Source: Paraliobacillus ryukyuensis (lineage in GTDB: Bacteria > Bacillota > Bacilli > Bacillales > Amphibacillaceae). Taken from it: DNA of 64,000 bases. Positions 37,083 to 47,032 of the stretch are shown in pieces. Under the pieces are notes generated by a model that was given only the letters and a program-made list of their open reading frames with translations, did not search any database and was not told the origin of the DNA. The stretch covers positions 186,001 to 250,000 of the forward strand of contig NZ_QNRI01000003.1 in assembly GCF_003315295.1 (NCBI RefSeq). The letters run 5' to 3'. Made by a program: the position numbers and the translations under genes. Each line of letters starts with the position of its first letter. The stretch's first letter is position 1.

Positions 37083-38459
37083 TCATCCACCAACTCCAAC
37101 TGGTGGAATATCAGATTCTTGGTAACGGTGATCCAAATCAACAAATTTATTGTACTCTTTCACAAAAGCCAGTTCAACTGTACCTACAGGACCATTACGC
37201 TGCTTAGCTAAGATAATTTCTATAATATTTTGTTTCTCAGATTCTTGGTCATAATAGTCATCTCGATACAAAAATCCAACAATATCGGCATCCTGCTCAA
37301 TACTTCCTGATTCACGCAAATCGGACATCATTGGACGTTTATCTTGTCTTGATTCTACCCCACGAGATAGCTGTGATAACGCAATTAGCGGTACGTTTAA
37401 TTCTCGTGCGAGTCCTTTTAAAGAACGTGAGATTTCAGATACCTCTTGCTGGCGGTTTTCACGTGAATTGGCACTACCTTGGATTAATTGCAAATAGTCA
37501 ATTAAAATCATGCCTAAGCCATGCTCTTGTTTCAAACGTCGACATTTTGAGCGAATTTCATTAACCCGGATTCCCGGTGTATCATCAATATAAATACCAG
37601 CATTAGACAAGCTACCCATTGCCATGGTTAACTTACCCCAGTCTTCTGCTTCTAAATGACCCGTTCGCAAGCGCTGTGCATCAATATTTCCTTCCGCACA
37701 AAGCATACGATTAACGAGCTGTTCAGCCCCCATCTCTAAACTAAATATCGCCACATTCTCATCCGTTTTTATTGCAACATTTTGCGCAATATTTAAGGCA
37801 AAAGCTGTCTTACCAACGGAAGGACGAGCTGCAACAATAATTAAATCATTGCGTTGAAACCCTGAAGTAATTTGATCTAAATCACGAAAGCCAGTTGGAA
37901 TGCCCGTTACTTCAGCATCATTTTGATGGAGCTGTTCAATATTATCGTATACTTCAATTAGAACGTCTTTAATATTTTTAAACGCACCGCTATTTTGACG
38001 GTTGGACACTTCAAGAATATTTTTTTCAGCTTCGCTTAATACTTCTTCTACGTCATCTTCTTTGGAAAAACTCTCGGAAACAATATCCGTTGCTGTTCGA
38101 ATTAAGCGACGCAATAACGCTTTTTCTTCTACAATTTTTGTATAATAACTAATATTAGCAGCTGTTGGTACGGCATTAGCTAAGTCACTTAAGTACGAAA
38201 CTCCACCGACATCATCTAATTGTTTTACATTCGATAATGTCGTTGTTACTGTTACTAAGTCGATCGGCTCGCCTTTATCATTTAATTGCATCATAACTTG
38301 GAAAATACGTTGATGACTTGCACGATAAAAATCAGCTGGTAGCAAGAATTCAGAAGCAGTAGACATTGCATCTGGTTCTAAAAAGATCGCACCTAGTACA
38401 GCTTGCTCGGCTTCAATGTTATGTGGCGGTGTTCGTTGTTCTTCCCAGGCTTCACTCAT
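37083..38459 (-). CDS. dnaC: Replicative DNA helicase (DnaB family; DnaC of B. subtilis)
   Basis: Hexameric helicase that unwinds DNA at the fork and recruits primase. 458 residues. The N-terminal collar domain begins RTPPHNIEAEQAVLGAI; the RecA-like motor has Walker A ARPSVGKTAFALN, Walker B MILIDYLQLI and arginine-finger/H4 region LSQLSRGVESRQDKRPMMSDLRESGSIEQDAD. No intein is present. It follows rplI after a hairpin at 38502-38523. Confidence 0.97.
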   Translation of the reverse strand: MSEAWEEQRTPPHNIEAEQAVLGAIFLEPDAMSTASEFLLPADFYRASHQRIFQVMMQLNDKGEPIDLVTVTTTLSNVKQLDDVGGVSYLSDLANAVPTAANISYYTKIVEEKALLRRLIRTATDIVSESFSKEDDVEEVLSEAEKNILEVSNRQNSGAFKNIKDVLIEVYDNIEQLHQNDAEVTGIPTGFRDLDQITSGFQRNDLIIVAARPSVGKTAFALNIAQNVAIKTDENVAIFSLEMGAEQLVNRMLCAEGNIDAQRLRTGHLEAEDWGKLTMAMGSLSNAGIYIDDTPGIRVNEIRSKCRRLKQEHGLGMILIDYLQLIQGSANSRENRQQEVSEISRSLKGLARELNVPLIALSQLSRGVESRQDKRPMMSDLRESGSIEQDADIVGFLYRDDYYDQESEKQNIIEIILAKQRNGPVGTVELAFVKEYNKFVDLDHRYQESDIPPVGVGG

Positions 38460-38501
38460 ACGTATCTCCCCTTATGCATTTTTCTTTGTTAACGAAAAAG
38501 G

Positions 38502-38523
38502 AGGCAGGTTTATCTTCCTGCCT
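38502..38523 (-). terminator. Partial terminator between rplI and dnaC
   Basis: AGGCAGG / CCTGCCT stem with an 8-base loop and minus-strand CCTTTTTC tail; may attenuate dnaC transcription. Confidence 0.65.
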
Positions 38524-38585
38524 AATTATTTCCTATAACATGTAGTTCTCGTTAAAGGTAGCTCTTACCACCCTATAGTTTCTTT

Positions 38586-39032
38586 TTATTCTTCTGTTAC
38601 ATGTACTTTAATTGTACCTGTTACCTCAGGATGAAGTTTCACAGGAACATTGGTATATCCTAGCGAACGGATTGGATTATCTAATTCAATCTTACGTTTA
38701 TCCATTTTAATATTGTGACTTTTTTTCAACTCGTCAGCAATTTGCTTGCTGGTGATAGAGCCAAATAACTTGCCACCTTTACCTGACTTCGTTTTCAATT
38801 GTACTTCCATATTAGCTAGTTGTTCTTTTAATTGTTTTGCTTCATCAATCTCTTCTTGCTCTAGTTCTTGTTCTTTATTTTTCTTTGCTTCTAGTGCTTT
38901 CATATTTCCAGCAGTTGCTTCAACCGCCAAATTATTTTTTAATAAATAGTTTCTTGCATAACCATCAGATACATTTTTAACTTCGCCTTTTTTGCCTTTA
39001 CCTTTAACATCTTTTTGAAAAATTACTTTCAT
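38586..39032 (-). CDS. rplI: 50S ribosomal protein L9
   Basis: Large-subunit protein of 148 residues. The N-terminal RNA-binding domain [20 protein letters not shown] with GYARNYLL is the L9 signature, followed by a long charged connecting helix (about 40-78) and the C-terminal domain ([16 protein letters not shown]). It starts three bases after the gdpP stop, giving the conserved yybS-gdpP-rplI operon. Confidence 0.97.
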   Translation of the reverse strand: MKVIFQKDVKGKGKKGEVKNVSDGYARNYLLKNNLAVEATAGNMKALEAKKNKEQELEQEEIDEAKQLKEQLANMEVQLKTKSGKGGKLFGSITSKQIADELKKSHNIKMDKRKIELDNPIRSLGYTNVPVKLHPEVTGTIKVHVTEE

Positions 39033-39035
39033 GCC

Positions 39036-41012
39036 CTATTCTCCTCCTTCAATTTGCTCATCTATGATTGCTTTCAGCTGCTCAGCCGCATCCTCGAGCG
39101 AGGCATCATCCAATTGCGTTGCAGCGTTCGTTAAATGACCGCCGCCATTCATACTTTCCATAATTAACTGGACATTTACATCACCTAAGGAGCGAGCACT
39201 AATTCCGATACGCCCATCATTCCGTTCCGAAATGACAAAGGATGCAACAATACCGCTCATCGTTAACAGCGTGTCTGCTGCTTGGGCAATAATTACTGGT
39301 CCAAATGTTTGCCCCTCATCACCAATCGCAATGGCGATACGATCACGATACACTGTTGTATTCTCAATGAGATGACTTCGTTTTATATAGACATCCAAAT
39401 CTTCTTTCATAAAGCGCTGGACAAGAATCGTGTCTGCCCCTTTCGAGCGTAAATAAGAAGCTGCATCAAATGTTCTTGAACCCGTTCTGAGGGTGAAGCT
39501 TTTTGTATCAACAATTATACCTGCTAACAATGCTGTAGATTCTAACATGCTTAAGCGCAAGTTGTTGGGTTGATATTCTAATAATTCGGTTACTAGTTCT
39601 GCGGTAGATGAAGCGTATGGCTCCATGTAAACTAACGTTGGATGATCAATAAATTCCTCCCCACGGCGGTGATGATCAATTACAACTACATATTCGGTTT
39701 TGCTTAATAATTTTTCATCTGCAACAAGTGATGGTTTATGCGTATCGACTACGACTAACAAGGTGTTCTTCGTTACTAAATCATGCGCTTCAGTTGGTGA
39801 AATAAAGTTTGACCACAATACCTCATCGTCTTTAATTTCATCCATTAAACGTTGCACCCCAGTGTCAATATCATCTTCATCCAGTACAATGAAACCTTCT
39901 ACACCATTTGCCTGAGCAATTTTTTGTATCCCAATAGCAGCTCCTACCGAATCCATATCTGGTGATTTGTGTCCCATAACTAATACTTGATCGCTTTCTT
40001 GTACTAATTCTTTTAATGCGTGGGAAATCACACGTGCTCTTACTCTTGTACGTTTTTCCATCGGATTCGTTTTACCACCATAAAAACGCACTTTACCTGC
40101 TTCATCTTTAATAACTACTTGGTCACCACCTCGTCCTAGGGCAAGGTCCACACTTGATTGTGCTAACCCTCCAAGGTCAGGAAGTGACAATCCACCTAAA
40201 CCGACACCAATACTTAACGTTAATGGTACATTTTTATTATCTGAAATTAATTCTCTTACTTCATCTAAAATCTCAAACTTAGCTTTTTCTAACTGATCTA
40301 AAATTTGTTGGTTCATGACAGCAAGAAAGCGCTCTTGTGAGATTCGTTTTAAATAAATTCCATACTGATTTGACCAATCATTTAAAGTTGATGTTACTTT
40401 TGAATTGATCTGACTCCGAGACGCATCATCCATTGCCTGTGTAATCTCTTCATAATTGTCTAAAAAGATAATACCCAATACGGTTTGTTCGTTATGATAC
40501 AGGTTCTGAATTTCGGTTTGTTTTGTACGATCAAAAAAGTACAACAATCGCTCGTCTTTTTTGACCATAACTTGAAATTCGACTTCACCTAACTGCATCC
40601 AAATATCTTCTTTCGCTTCTTTGACTCGATTAATTAAGTCTGGCGAAAGGTTATTTAATGATTTACCAACAAAGGTATCCTCATCATCTGTGTATTTATT
40701 CATATAAGGATTCGTCCATTCAATCTGATAGTCTTCACTGAATAAGACAATACCGATTGGCATCTCTAGTAAGGCTTCCTCACCAACTTTTTTTACGCGA
40801 TGGGAAAGCGTCGTAATATATTCTTCAGTTTCATTAATAATGTATTTTTCTGATCGAACACTATAATATAGCGAAGCCACTATTGCAATCGTCATAACGA
40901 GCCCTAGCATCCATTGGAAGAACCAAATAAACCCTAATAACAGAAAAGATATAGCGTAAATAATCCATAAATGAACACTTAAAGTTGGCTTCTTAAATAA
41001 ATCTGGCATCAT
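39036..41012 (-). CDS. gdpP: Cyclic-di-AMP phosphodiesterase GdpP (YybT)
   Basis: Membrane-bound enzyme of 658 residues that degrades c-di-AMP and so affects wall stress, potassium balance and beta-lactam tolerance. Two membrane helices (about 13-50), a PAS domain (85-150), a degenerate GGDEF (170-300, lacking the GGDEF catalytic motif), then DHH (GHKSPDMDSVGAAIG and VVIDHHRRGEE) and DHHA1 with GGGH near residue 630. All DHH metal ligands appear present. It lies 28 bp after yybS. Confidence 0.96.
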   Translation of the reverse strand: MMPDLFKKPTLSVHLWIIYAISFLLLGFIWFFQWMLGLVMTIAIVASLYYSVRSEKYIINETEEYITTLSHRVKKVGEEALLEMPIGIVLFSEDYQIEWTNPYMNKYTDDEDTFVGKSLNNLSPDLINRVKEAKEDIWMQLGEVEFQVMVKKDERLLYFFDRTKQTEIQNLYHNEQTVLGIIFLDNYEEITQAMDDASRSQINSKVTSTLNDWSNQYGIYLKRISQERFLAVMNQQILDQLEKAKFEILDEVRELISDNKNVPLTLSIGVGLGGLSLPDLGGLAQSSVDLALGRGGDQVVIKDEAGKVRFYGGKTNPMEKRTRVRARVISHALKELVQESDQVLVMGHKSPDMDSVGAAIGIQKIAQANGVEGFIVLDEDDIDTGVQRLMDEIKDDEVLWSNFISPTEAHDLVTKNTLLVVVDTHKPSLVADEKLLSKTEYVVVIDHHRRGEEFIDHPTLVYMEPYASSTAELVTELLEYQPNNLRLSMLESTALLAGIIVDTKSFTLRTGSRTFDAASYLRSKGADTILVQRFMKEDLDVYIKRSHLIENTTVYRDRIAIAIGDEGQTFGPVIIAQAADTLLTMSGIVASFVISERNDGRIGISARSLGDVNVQLIMESMNGGGHLTNAATQLDDASLEDAAEQLKAIIDEQIEGGE

Positions 41013-41040
41013 TTTTCAGCTCCTACGCCCAGATATGAGC

Positions 41041-41988
41041 TCACTTTGTTTGTTTCATTCTTTCTCTCAAATCCATTCCTACATCAATTATACCTAAGAT
41101 TCTTGTCATATAAAGACCTACTGGCAGAAAAATAATACCAAATATAACAATTAAAATTGGTACAGCTTTAGAGATCCTTTTTTGATAAAAATAGAAGAAA
41201 AGAAAAGAAACCCCTTGTAACGTTAGTAGTATTCCGATGATATTTGTTACATTCAATACCCCAGTAGCAAATGCACTTGTTGGATCAGAAAACCAGCTAC
41301 ATACAATGGCTATAAGAAAAATCCAAATTACACTTTTTGGTAGTTTAAACGTACGAAAAGGCGGAAAAGCTAAGTTTCGATTACCCCGCCAATTCAGCCA
41401 TTTATAACTTAACCATTGCGTGACAAAAGCAATTCCGATAGCCGCTGCAATTAATAAAGTAGGTAACAGTTTAATAAATTGAAGAAACTGATCTCTAAGC
41501 GTATTCAAATCTTCTTGGGATACTGATACTCCTGTTGATCCCATAATCGCTTGGCTTGTTTTAATCGATTCTTCCACCATCGTTTCATATTCAGCAATCA
41601 AATCTACTTGACTAATTCCCTGAATGAGTACAAACAATGTAACTAGTCCGATACTTACCCCCACTGTTCCTAACGCCCACGTTTCATAGGCATGACGCTT
41701 ATGATGGATCGAATAGCCAATTAGCGTGCCTGTTAGAACGGCCAACAACGTGAAAGGAAGCGTTACAACAAACACAAATAAAGTAAGTAATACAGCTATG
41801 ACTAGTACTAGTCCACCCAAGGACAGAGAATCTCGCAACCCATATCGACTCGTATAAGAAACAAATGGAATAGGTAATAAAAATAACGTAATCCATTCGC
41901 TGGCTGGAATCAAAATGGTAACCGCTAGTAATAAAACATAAATTAACCCAGTAGTTATTGCTGCTTTTAATTTTTGCTTATCCTGCAT
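41041..41988 (-). CDS. yybS: YybS, DUF2232 membrane protein
   Basis: Polytopic membrane protein of 315 residues with about eight helices (first pair at 8-45). DUF2232 proteins are constantly found before gdpP and rplI. Function unknown; a transporter-like (ECF S-component-like) fold has been proposed. It is the first gene of the yybS-gdpP-rplI operon. Confidence 0.88.
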   Translation of the reverse strand: MQDKQKLKAAITTGLIYVLLLAVTILIPASEWITLFLLPIPFVSYTSRYGLRDSLSLGGLVLVIAVLLTLFVFVVTLPFTLLAVLTGTLIGYSIHHKRHAYETWALGTVGVSIGLVTLFVLIQGISQVDLIAEYETMVEESIKTSQAIMGSTGVSVSQEDLNTLRDQFLQFIKLLPTLLIAAAIGIAFVTQWLSYKWLNWRGNRNLAFPPFRTFKLPKSVIWIFLIAIVCSWFSDPTSAFATGVLNVTNIIGILLTLQGVSFLFFYFYQKRISKAVPILIVIFGIIFLPVGLYMTRILGIIDVGMDLRERMKQTK

Positions 41989-42020
41989 ACATTGACACCT
42001 CTACTGCTTTCTAGCTTAGA

Positions 42021-42046
42021 AAAAGCACAGCTACTATGTGCTGTGC
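42021..42046 (-). terminator. Terminator of the acetyltransferase gene at 42161
   Basis: GCACAGC / GCTGTGC stem with an 8-base loop and minus-strand T run, upstream of yybS. Confidence 0.7.
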
Positions 42047-42160
42047 GTAATTACTAGCTTTTCCTCTTCTTTTTTGGGACGATATATTTTATTTTTCACC
42101 TTTAAGTATAAACGATAAGTCAAATAAATGACAAATGATATTCGCTTACATACAACACGA

Positions 42161-42706
42161 TCAATCTGTTGCTAGCAGCGAATAAATGTGATGATCCTCA
42201 AATTTCCCATTAATTTTCAATTGGTCTCTTAACGTACCTTCTCGATAAAAGCCACAACTCTCGAGCACTCGAATGGAAGCTGTATTTCTTGGCATCACTC
42301 CAGCCTCAATACGGTGAAAAGCTTTATCCTCAAAAGCAAAGGCTGTCACAAGTTTAACTGCTTCAGTCATATAGCCATTTCCACTATAACGATGATCCAA
42401 CCCATAACCAACCATACATTTCTCTGCGGTTCCTCGTTCGATAAGGAACAGCGATACCGTTCCTACTAGTTTGTTACTTTCGTTTATAAAAATACCAAAG
42501 TTATATCCTTTATCTCCATCCCAGCTGTCTTCTCCTTCTTGGATCTGTTTTTCATGATTTTCTAATGTGAAATCATCATCGCTTCGATTAACAGGGGAAT
42601 AACGATCAAAGATCTCTCTGTTTTCTATATTGATCTCTAATAAAGCTTGGGCATCTTCTTTTTGTAAGGCTCGTATGTATATATTTTTTCCTATCCACTT
42701 GTTCAT
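42161..42706 (-). CDS. GNAT-family N-acetyltransferase (RimJ type)
   Basis: A 181-residue protein from ATG 42706 (AAGGAG eight bases before; a GTG at 42715 would overlap the site). KNIYIRALQKEDAQALLEIN opens the RimJ/L fold, DHRYSGNGYMTEAVKLVTAF is the acetyl-CoA loop and FHRIEAGVMPRNTASIRVLESCGF the conserved end, typical of enzymes acetylating protein N-termini such as S5 or of antibiotic-modifying relatives. Target unknown. Confidence 0.88.
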   Translation of the reverse strand: MNKWIGKNIYIRALQKEDAQALLEINIENREIFDRYSPVNRSDDDFTLENHEKQIQEGEDSWDGDKGYNFGIFINESNKLVGTVSLFLIERGTAEKCMVGYGLDHRYSGNGYMTEAVKLVTAFAFEDKAFHRIEAGVMPRNTASIRVLESCGFYREGTLRDQLKINGKFEDHHIYSLLATD

Positions 42707-42849
42707 TGTGCGCACTCCTTTTTATACAATGCTATCTCTATTGTAAGACAAACAGAAGTAATTTGCTTCTGTTTAGTATCAAATTGTATTAGCGCAACCC
42801 GTTACGTCCTGTTAAAATAGTTAAAAATAACGTAAAGGGAGTGGACGGG

Positions 42850-43650
42850 TTGATTAAAACAATAATTTTTGATTTAGATGATACATTACTTTGGGATAAG
42901 AAAAGTATAGCTACTGCCTTCTTACAGACATGCAAGCTTGCAGAAGAAAAATACGGTATTTATGCCGAACAATTAGAAAAATATGTACGTGACGCCGCTC
43001 GCGAGCTATACGCTTCTTATGAAACATACGGTTTCACCAAAATGATCGGTATTAACCCGTTTGAAGGTTTATGGGGCACATTTGATGATGACACAGACGA
43101 TTTTAAGAAAATGTATCAGCTGGTGCCGACATACCGAAAACAAGCTTGGGAACAAGGACTTAAAAAAGCTGGAATCAATGATGTTCATTTTGCAAATGCG
43201 CTAGCTGATCGCTTTGTACAAGAAAGAGTGGAGAATCCGTTTGTTTACGAGGAGACATTTGCAGTTTTAGCAGCATTACAACCAAACTATCAGCTATTAT
43301 TGTTGACCAATGGCGCTCCATCTCTACAAGAACAAAAATTAACCTTAACACCGGAACTGCGCAATTACTTTGATCATATTATTATTTCTGGGGCATTTGG
43401 CAAAGGGAAACCCGATCCAAGCATTTTTGCCCATGCACTGATGCTAGCTGATGTAAAAAAAGAGGAAGCATTGATGGTAGGAGATAATCTTATGACAGAT
43501 ATTTTAGGGGCCAATCAAGCAGGGATTAAAAATGTTTGGATTAATCGAGAGAACAAGGAGCAAACAACTGTTAAACCAACGTATCAAATTCAACATCTAA
43601 GTCAACTAGAACCATTAGCTGCTTCCTTAACACAACAAGACAATTATTAA
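42850..43650 (+). CDS. HAD-superfamily hydrolase
   Basis: Phosphatase-like protein of 266 residues. The TTG at 42850 gives MIKTIIFDLDDTLL and fits GGGAG eight bases before; an upstream GTG at 42841 is less likely. Motif I is FDLDDTLL, motif II LLLTNGAP, motif III with Lys in KGKPDPSIFAHA, and motif IV VGDNLMTDILGA, all complete, with a helical C1 cap. Substrate unknown, perhaps a nucleotide or sugar phosphate. A DUF4256 gene follows 20 bp on. Confidence 0.88.
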   Translation: MIKTIIFDLDDTLLWDKKSIATAFLQTCKLAEEKYGIYAEQLEKYVRDAARELYASYETYGFTKMIGINPFEGLWGTFDDDTDDFKKMYQLVPTYRKQAWEQGLKKAGINDVHFANALADRFVQERVENPFVYEETFAVLAALQPNYQLLLLTNGAPSLQEQKLTLTPELRNYFDHIIISGAFGKGKPDPSIFAHALMLADVKKEEALMVGDNLMTDILGANQAGIKNVWINRENKEQTTVKPTYQIQHLSQLEPLAASLTQQDNY

Positions 43651-43670
43651 GCAATATAGGAGGTAGAACG

Positions 43671-44231
43671 ATGACGGAAAAAGCATTATCCTCAGAACAA
43701 ATGGAAATATTAATCAGCCAATTAGAAGAACGCTTTTATAAGAATATGCATCGCCATGAAGGAATGGACTGGAACGCGATACAAGCAAAATTAACTAATA
43801 ATATGGAGAAGTTATGGTCGTTATATGAAATGGAACGAACGGCAGGAGAGCCTGATGTTATCGGTTATGATAACGGAACATCAGCTTACATTTTTTGTGA
43901 CTGTTCCAAAGAAAGTCCTAAAGGTCGAAGAAGTGTTTGCTATGATCATGCTGCGTTAGAATCAAGAAAAAAACATAAGCCTGCAACTAGCGCCATTGAT
44001 ATGGCTAATGCCATGGACATTGACATCTTAACAGAAGAGCAGTATCGCTATTTGCAAATTTTAGAATCATTTGATACCAAAACGTCAAGCTGGATTAAAA
44101 CACCATCCGCTATCCGCGGGCTTGGTGGTGCGCTCTTTTGCGATTATCGCTTTGAGCAAGTATTTGTTTATCATAATGGCGCTGAATCGTATTACGCTTC
44201 TAGAGGCTTTCGTGGTGTACTGTATGTTTAA
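43671..44231 (+). CDS. DUF4256 family protein
   Basis: Soluble protein of 186 residues with LEERFYKNMHRHEGMDW near the start, CDCSKESPKGRRSVCYDHAALESRKKHKP in the centre and a C-terminal FDTKTSSWIKTPSAIRGLGGALFCDYRF, matching DUF4256, of unknown role. Preceded by AGGAGG. Probably co-transcribed with the HAD gene and ended by the terminator at 44362. Confidence 0.85.
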   Translation: MTEKALSSEQMEILISQLEERFYKNMHRHEGMDWNAIQAKLTNNMEKLWSLYEMERTAGEPDVIGYDNGTSAYIFCDCSKESPKGRRSVCYDHAALESRKKHKPATSAIDMANAMDIDILTEEQYRYLQILESFDTKTSSWIKTPSAIRGLGGALFCDYRFEQVFVYHNGAESYYASRGFRGVLYV

Positions 44232-44361
44232 TTAATCATATAAAATATAACTACTGCAAGCGAAAGAGGGTAACATTGTGTATCTGACGACCTTTGAAGA
44301 AATTGTACGTATCTTCCACCATGGTTAAGTTTGCTCACCATTATAAAAATAATATCACCTC

Positions 44362-44404
44362 GTATCTGTTTTGATTGCATGAACAACAAAATAGATACTT
44401 TTTT
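44362..44404 (+). terminator. Terminator after the HAD/DUF4256 pair
   Basis: A 12-bp stem GTATCTGTTTTG / CAAAATAGATAC (one mismatch) followed by six T residues. Confidence 0.85.
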
Positions 44405-44431
44405 GTTTAGGACAAATTTAAATAAAAATAG

Positions 44432-44482
44432 TTGCCATCAAAAATCCGCTTTGCTATGATGGATAAATGAACGAACGTTCGT
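44432..44482 (+). promoter_or_regulatory. Promoter and TetR operator of the MATE efflux operon
   Basis: TTGCCA (44432-44437), 17 bp, TATGAT (44455-44460), then the 12-bp perfect palindrome ACGAACGTTCGT (44471-44482) just downstream. It looks like the operator of the TetR encoded next. Confidence 0.8.
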
Positions 44483-44496
44483 AAGGGAGGGAAAGC

Positions 44497-45084
44497 ATGT
44501 CCTATCAAATGATTAAAGATGCAGCGCTTGACTTATTTGCGACCCATGGCTATGAGGGCACATCGCTTGCCATGCTTGCTGATCAAGTAGGGATTAAAAA
44601 ACAATCAATCTATGCACATTTTAAAGGGAAAGATGATATTTTTCTCCAAGTCTTAAAAGAAACCTTTGATCGTGAATTAGAACTTGATCAAGCCTATTTA
44701 ACTGAACATTTCCATCAACCGCTAGCGCGTTATCTATGGCATGCGTTAGAGGATTTTATTTATCGGTTTCACCATGAATATCGCTTGAAATTCTGGTTGC
44801 GTACGACTTTTTTTCCACCGAGTCATTTGTATGAAGAAGTGGTTCGTTACCAATTAGATTACATTGATCAAGTCGACACGTATTATCTACAACGTTTTAT
44901 ACATGCCTATGATCAGCAAGAAATAACACAAGATCCAAAGATAGCTACGCTTGCTTTTTCATCTTTGTTAGATTCGATTAGTGTGGAGCTAGTTTATGGG
45001 GGCGAAGCGCGCACCAATCGTAAGCTACATGCTGCTTGGCAAGTATTCTGGCTAGGCATCACCAATCAAACGCAACAACCTTAG
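44497..45084 (+). CDS. TetR-family transcriptional repressor
   Basis: Regulator of 195 residues. The N-terminal helix-turn-helix (ALDLFATHGYEGTSLAMLADQVGIKKQSIYAHFKGKDDIF, about 9-48) is typical TetR; the C-terminal ligand domain is rich in aromatic residues and histidine, as in drug-sensing members. GGGAGGG precedes the ATG. The MATE exporter gene begins 20 bp after it, so it probably controls itself and the exporter through the palindrome upstream. Confidence 0.92.
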   Translation: MSYQMIKDAALDLFATHGYEGTSLAMLADQVGIKKQSIYAHFKGKDDIFLQVLKETFDRELELDQAYLTEHFHQPLARYLWHALEDFIYRFHHEYRLKFWLRTTFFPPSHLYEEVVRYQLDYIDQVDTYYLQRFIHAYDQQEITQDPKIATLAFSSLLDSISVELVYGGEARTNRKLHAAWQVFWLGITNQTQQP

Positions 45085-45104
45085 AGATAGAGGGGGGGAA
45101 TGGC

Positions 45105-46481
45105 ATGTTTCATGCAGACACACTTCAAGAAAAAATTCGCTTATTCCTAAAAATATTATGGCCGATTATGATTACTCAAATTAGTTTATCTGCCATGAAT
45201 TTTGTCGATACAATGATGTCTGGAAGGGTCGGGACAGATGATCTAGCCGGCGTTTCCATTGGTTCTAGTTTATGGGCACCGATTTTCACTGGAATGAATG
45301 GTATCATGCTAGCCATTACGCCGATTATTGCTCAATTAGTTGGTGCCAATGAGCGGCACAAAATTCATTACAAAGTAACACAAGCTTTTTATTTGGCTAT
45401 CGTGCTCGGTATTGCCATTATTGCAATTGGTGCCATCGTGCTTCGTCCAATCTTAGCCATCATGGATTTAGACCCTAGTGTACAACACATTGCTTTTCAT
45501 TATTTAATCGGTTTATCACTTGGCATTATTCCTTTATTTTTATCTAATGTTATTCGTAATTTCTTTGATGGGCAGGGCTATACTAGAGTGTCAATGATTA
45601 TTACGGTTCTAGCGGTTCCATTTAATGTCCTGTTAAATTATACTTTAATCTTTGGTCATTTCGGTCTCCCAAAACTAGGTGGAATCGGTGCGGGCTATGC
45701 AACTGGAATGACGTTTTGGATTATTTTAATTGCTAGTACTATTCTAACCTTTAAAGTTCAAATTGTAAGAGATTATCACCTATTTGTGGCCTGGGTGAAA
45801 CCATCTTTTAAAGCATGGAAAGAGCAATTATCGATTGGGATTCCAATTGGCTTATCGATTTTCTTTGAAGCAAGTATTTTTTCTGTGGTGACATTACTCA
45901 TAGGTATTATGTTTACCACTAGTGTTATTGCAGCGAACCAAATCGTAATTAGTTTTACTACATTATTATTTATGGTTCCGCTTAGTCTATCAATGGCGAT
46001 TACGATTGTTGTTGGCTTTTCTGTCGGTGGAAAACGTCTGGACAATGCGAAACACTATTCACTGATTGGGGTATTAAGTGCCATTGGCTTCCTTGCACTG
46101 GGATCTGTATTTATGTTCTTTTTTAAAGAGCCGATCGCTTACTTGTATACCAATGACCCTGCTGTTGTTCAAGTGGCTGGACAATTGTTTATTATTGCTA
46201 TATTATATCAACTTTCAGATGCTGCACAAGCGAGTTTACAAGGCGTATTGCGTGGATATAAAGATGTGACATTACCATTTTATATTGCGTTTGTCTCTTA
46301 TTGGATTATCGGCATCCCATCTGGTTATTTATTAGCAAAATTCTCTTCACTCGGTCCAGCAGGGTTTTGGATCGGCATCTCGTTAGGTTTAACCGGTGCT
46401 GCCATTGGATTCTTTATGCGTTTACAGATAATTTATCGGCAAGAGAGAGCAAAATTAAGTGAGAAGTCACAAGTTACTTAA
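45105..46481 (+). CDS. MATE-family multidrug efflux transporter
   Basis: Inner-membrane exporter of 458 residues with about 12 helices. ATG 45105 (MFHADTLQEKIRLFLKILWPIMITQISLS) has AGGGGGGG upstream; the frame is open earlier but only within tetR. Two MATE halves are visible (VDTMMSGRVGTDDLAGVSIGSSLWAPI; SLSMAITIVVGFSVGGKRLDNAK). Likely sodium- or proton-driven and de-repressed when a drug binds the TetR protein. A hairpin at about 46507-46558 (TGAGG / CCTCA) may end the transcript. Confidence 0.92.
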   Translation: MFHADTLQEKIRLFLKILWPIMITQISLSAMNFVDTMMSGRVGTDDLAGVSIGSSLWAPIFTGMNGIMLAITPIIAQLVGANERHKIHYKVTQAFYLAIVLGIAIIAIGAIVLRPILAIMDLDPSVQHIAFHYLIGLSLGIIPLFLSNVIRNFFDGQGYTRVSMIITVLAVPFNVLLNYTLIFGHFGLPKLGGIGAGYATGMTFWIILIASTILTFKVQIVRDYHLFVAWVKPSFKAWKEQLSIGIPIGLSIFFEASIFSVVTLLIGIMFTTSVIAANQIVISFTTLLFMVPLSLSMAITIVVGFSVGGKRLDNAKHYSLIGVLSAIGFLALGSVFMFFFKEPIAYLYTNDPAVVQVAGQLFIIAILYQLSDAAQASLQGVLRGYKDVTLPFYIAFVSYWIIGIPSGYLLAKFSSLGPAGFWIGISLGLTGAAIGFFMRLQIIYRQERAKLSEKSQVT

Positions 46482-46600
46482 TAAACGAAGTATATTGATA
46501 AAATATTGAGATGAGGTTGCTATTTGTTAAGTCTACTTTAATAAATACCAGCCTCACCTTTTACTTCGTTCTATGTCTCGGTTGCACCAATTTATTGCAT

Positions 46601-47032
46601 TTAATTTTTAGTCCATTCCATTACGTATTCTTGTTTATTCGTTTCTTCGTCTGTTACTACTTGTGTTATGACAAAACCGTTTTTTTTATAAAAACGTACT
46701 GCAGGTGCATTATCCTTATAAACTTTCAACTCCATTATATCTCTCCGTTTTTTTTCATAGTTTAATAATGCTTGCCCAGCCCCCTTTTTTTGATTAGCTT
46801 TGTCAATAAAAAGCGCCGCTAAATAATTGTCTACCATCGAAATAAAGCCAATAATTTTGTTTTGACTAATTATAACGTGGGTTTCTGACATTGGAATGTA
46901 AATTTCTTTCATTTCTGTTATTTTAGATTTCCAATAACTCGAATTAATAAAATGGTGCGCTTGTAATGAACCGTTGTACCAAATATCAATTAAGTTATCA
47001 ATATCTTCATCTTTACATATTCTTATCATCAT
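46601..47032 (-). CDS. GNAT-family N-acetyltransferase
   Basis: Small transferase of 143 residues. DEDIDNLIDIWYNGSLQAHHFI at the start, VDNYLAALFIDKANQKKGAGQALLNY as acetyl-CoA loop and VYKDNAPAVRFYKKNGFVIT as the end are close to YjaB/PhnO-like GNATs. It faces the MATE gene convergently. Ribosome site AGGGG before ATG. Confidence 0.87.
   Translation of the reverse strand: MMIRICKDEDIDNLIDIWYNGSLQAHHFINSSYWKSKITEMKEIYIPMSETHVIISQNKIIGFISMVDNYLAALFIDKANQKKGAGQALLNYEKKRRDIMELKVYKDNAPAVRFYKKNGFVITQVVTDEETNKQEYVMEWTKN

Noticed and set aside
44278-44328. 17-codon frame (VYLTTFEEIVRIFHHG) after a good ribosome site
   Set aside because: Too short to call; could be the start of a deleted gene, but no further homology is visible before the terminator.
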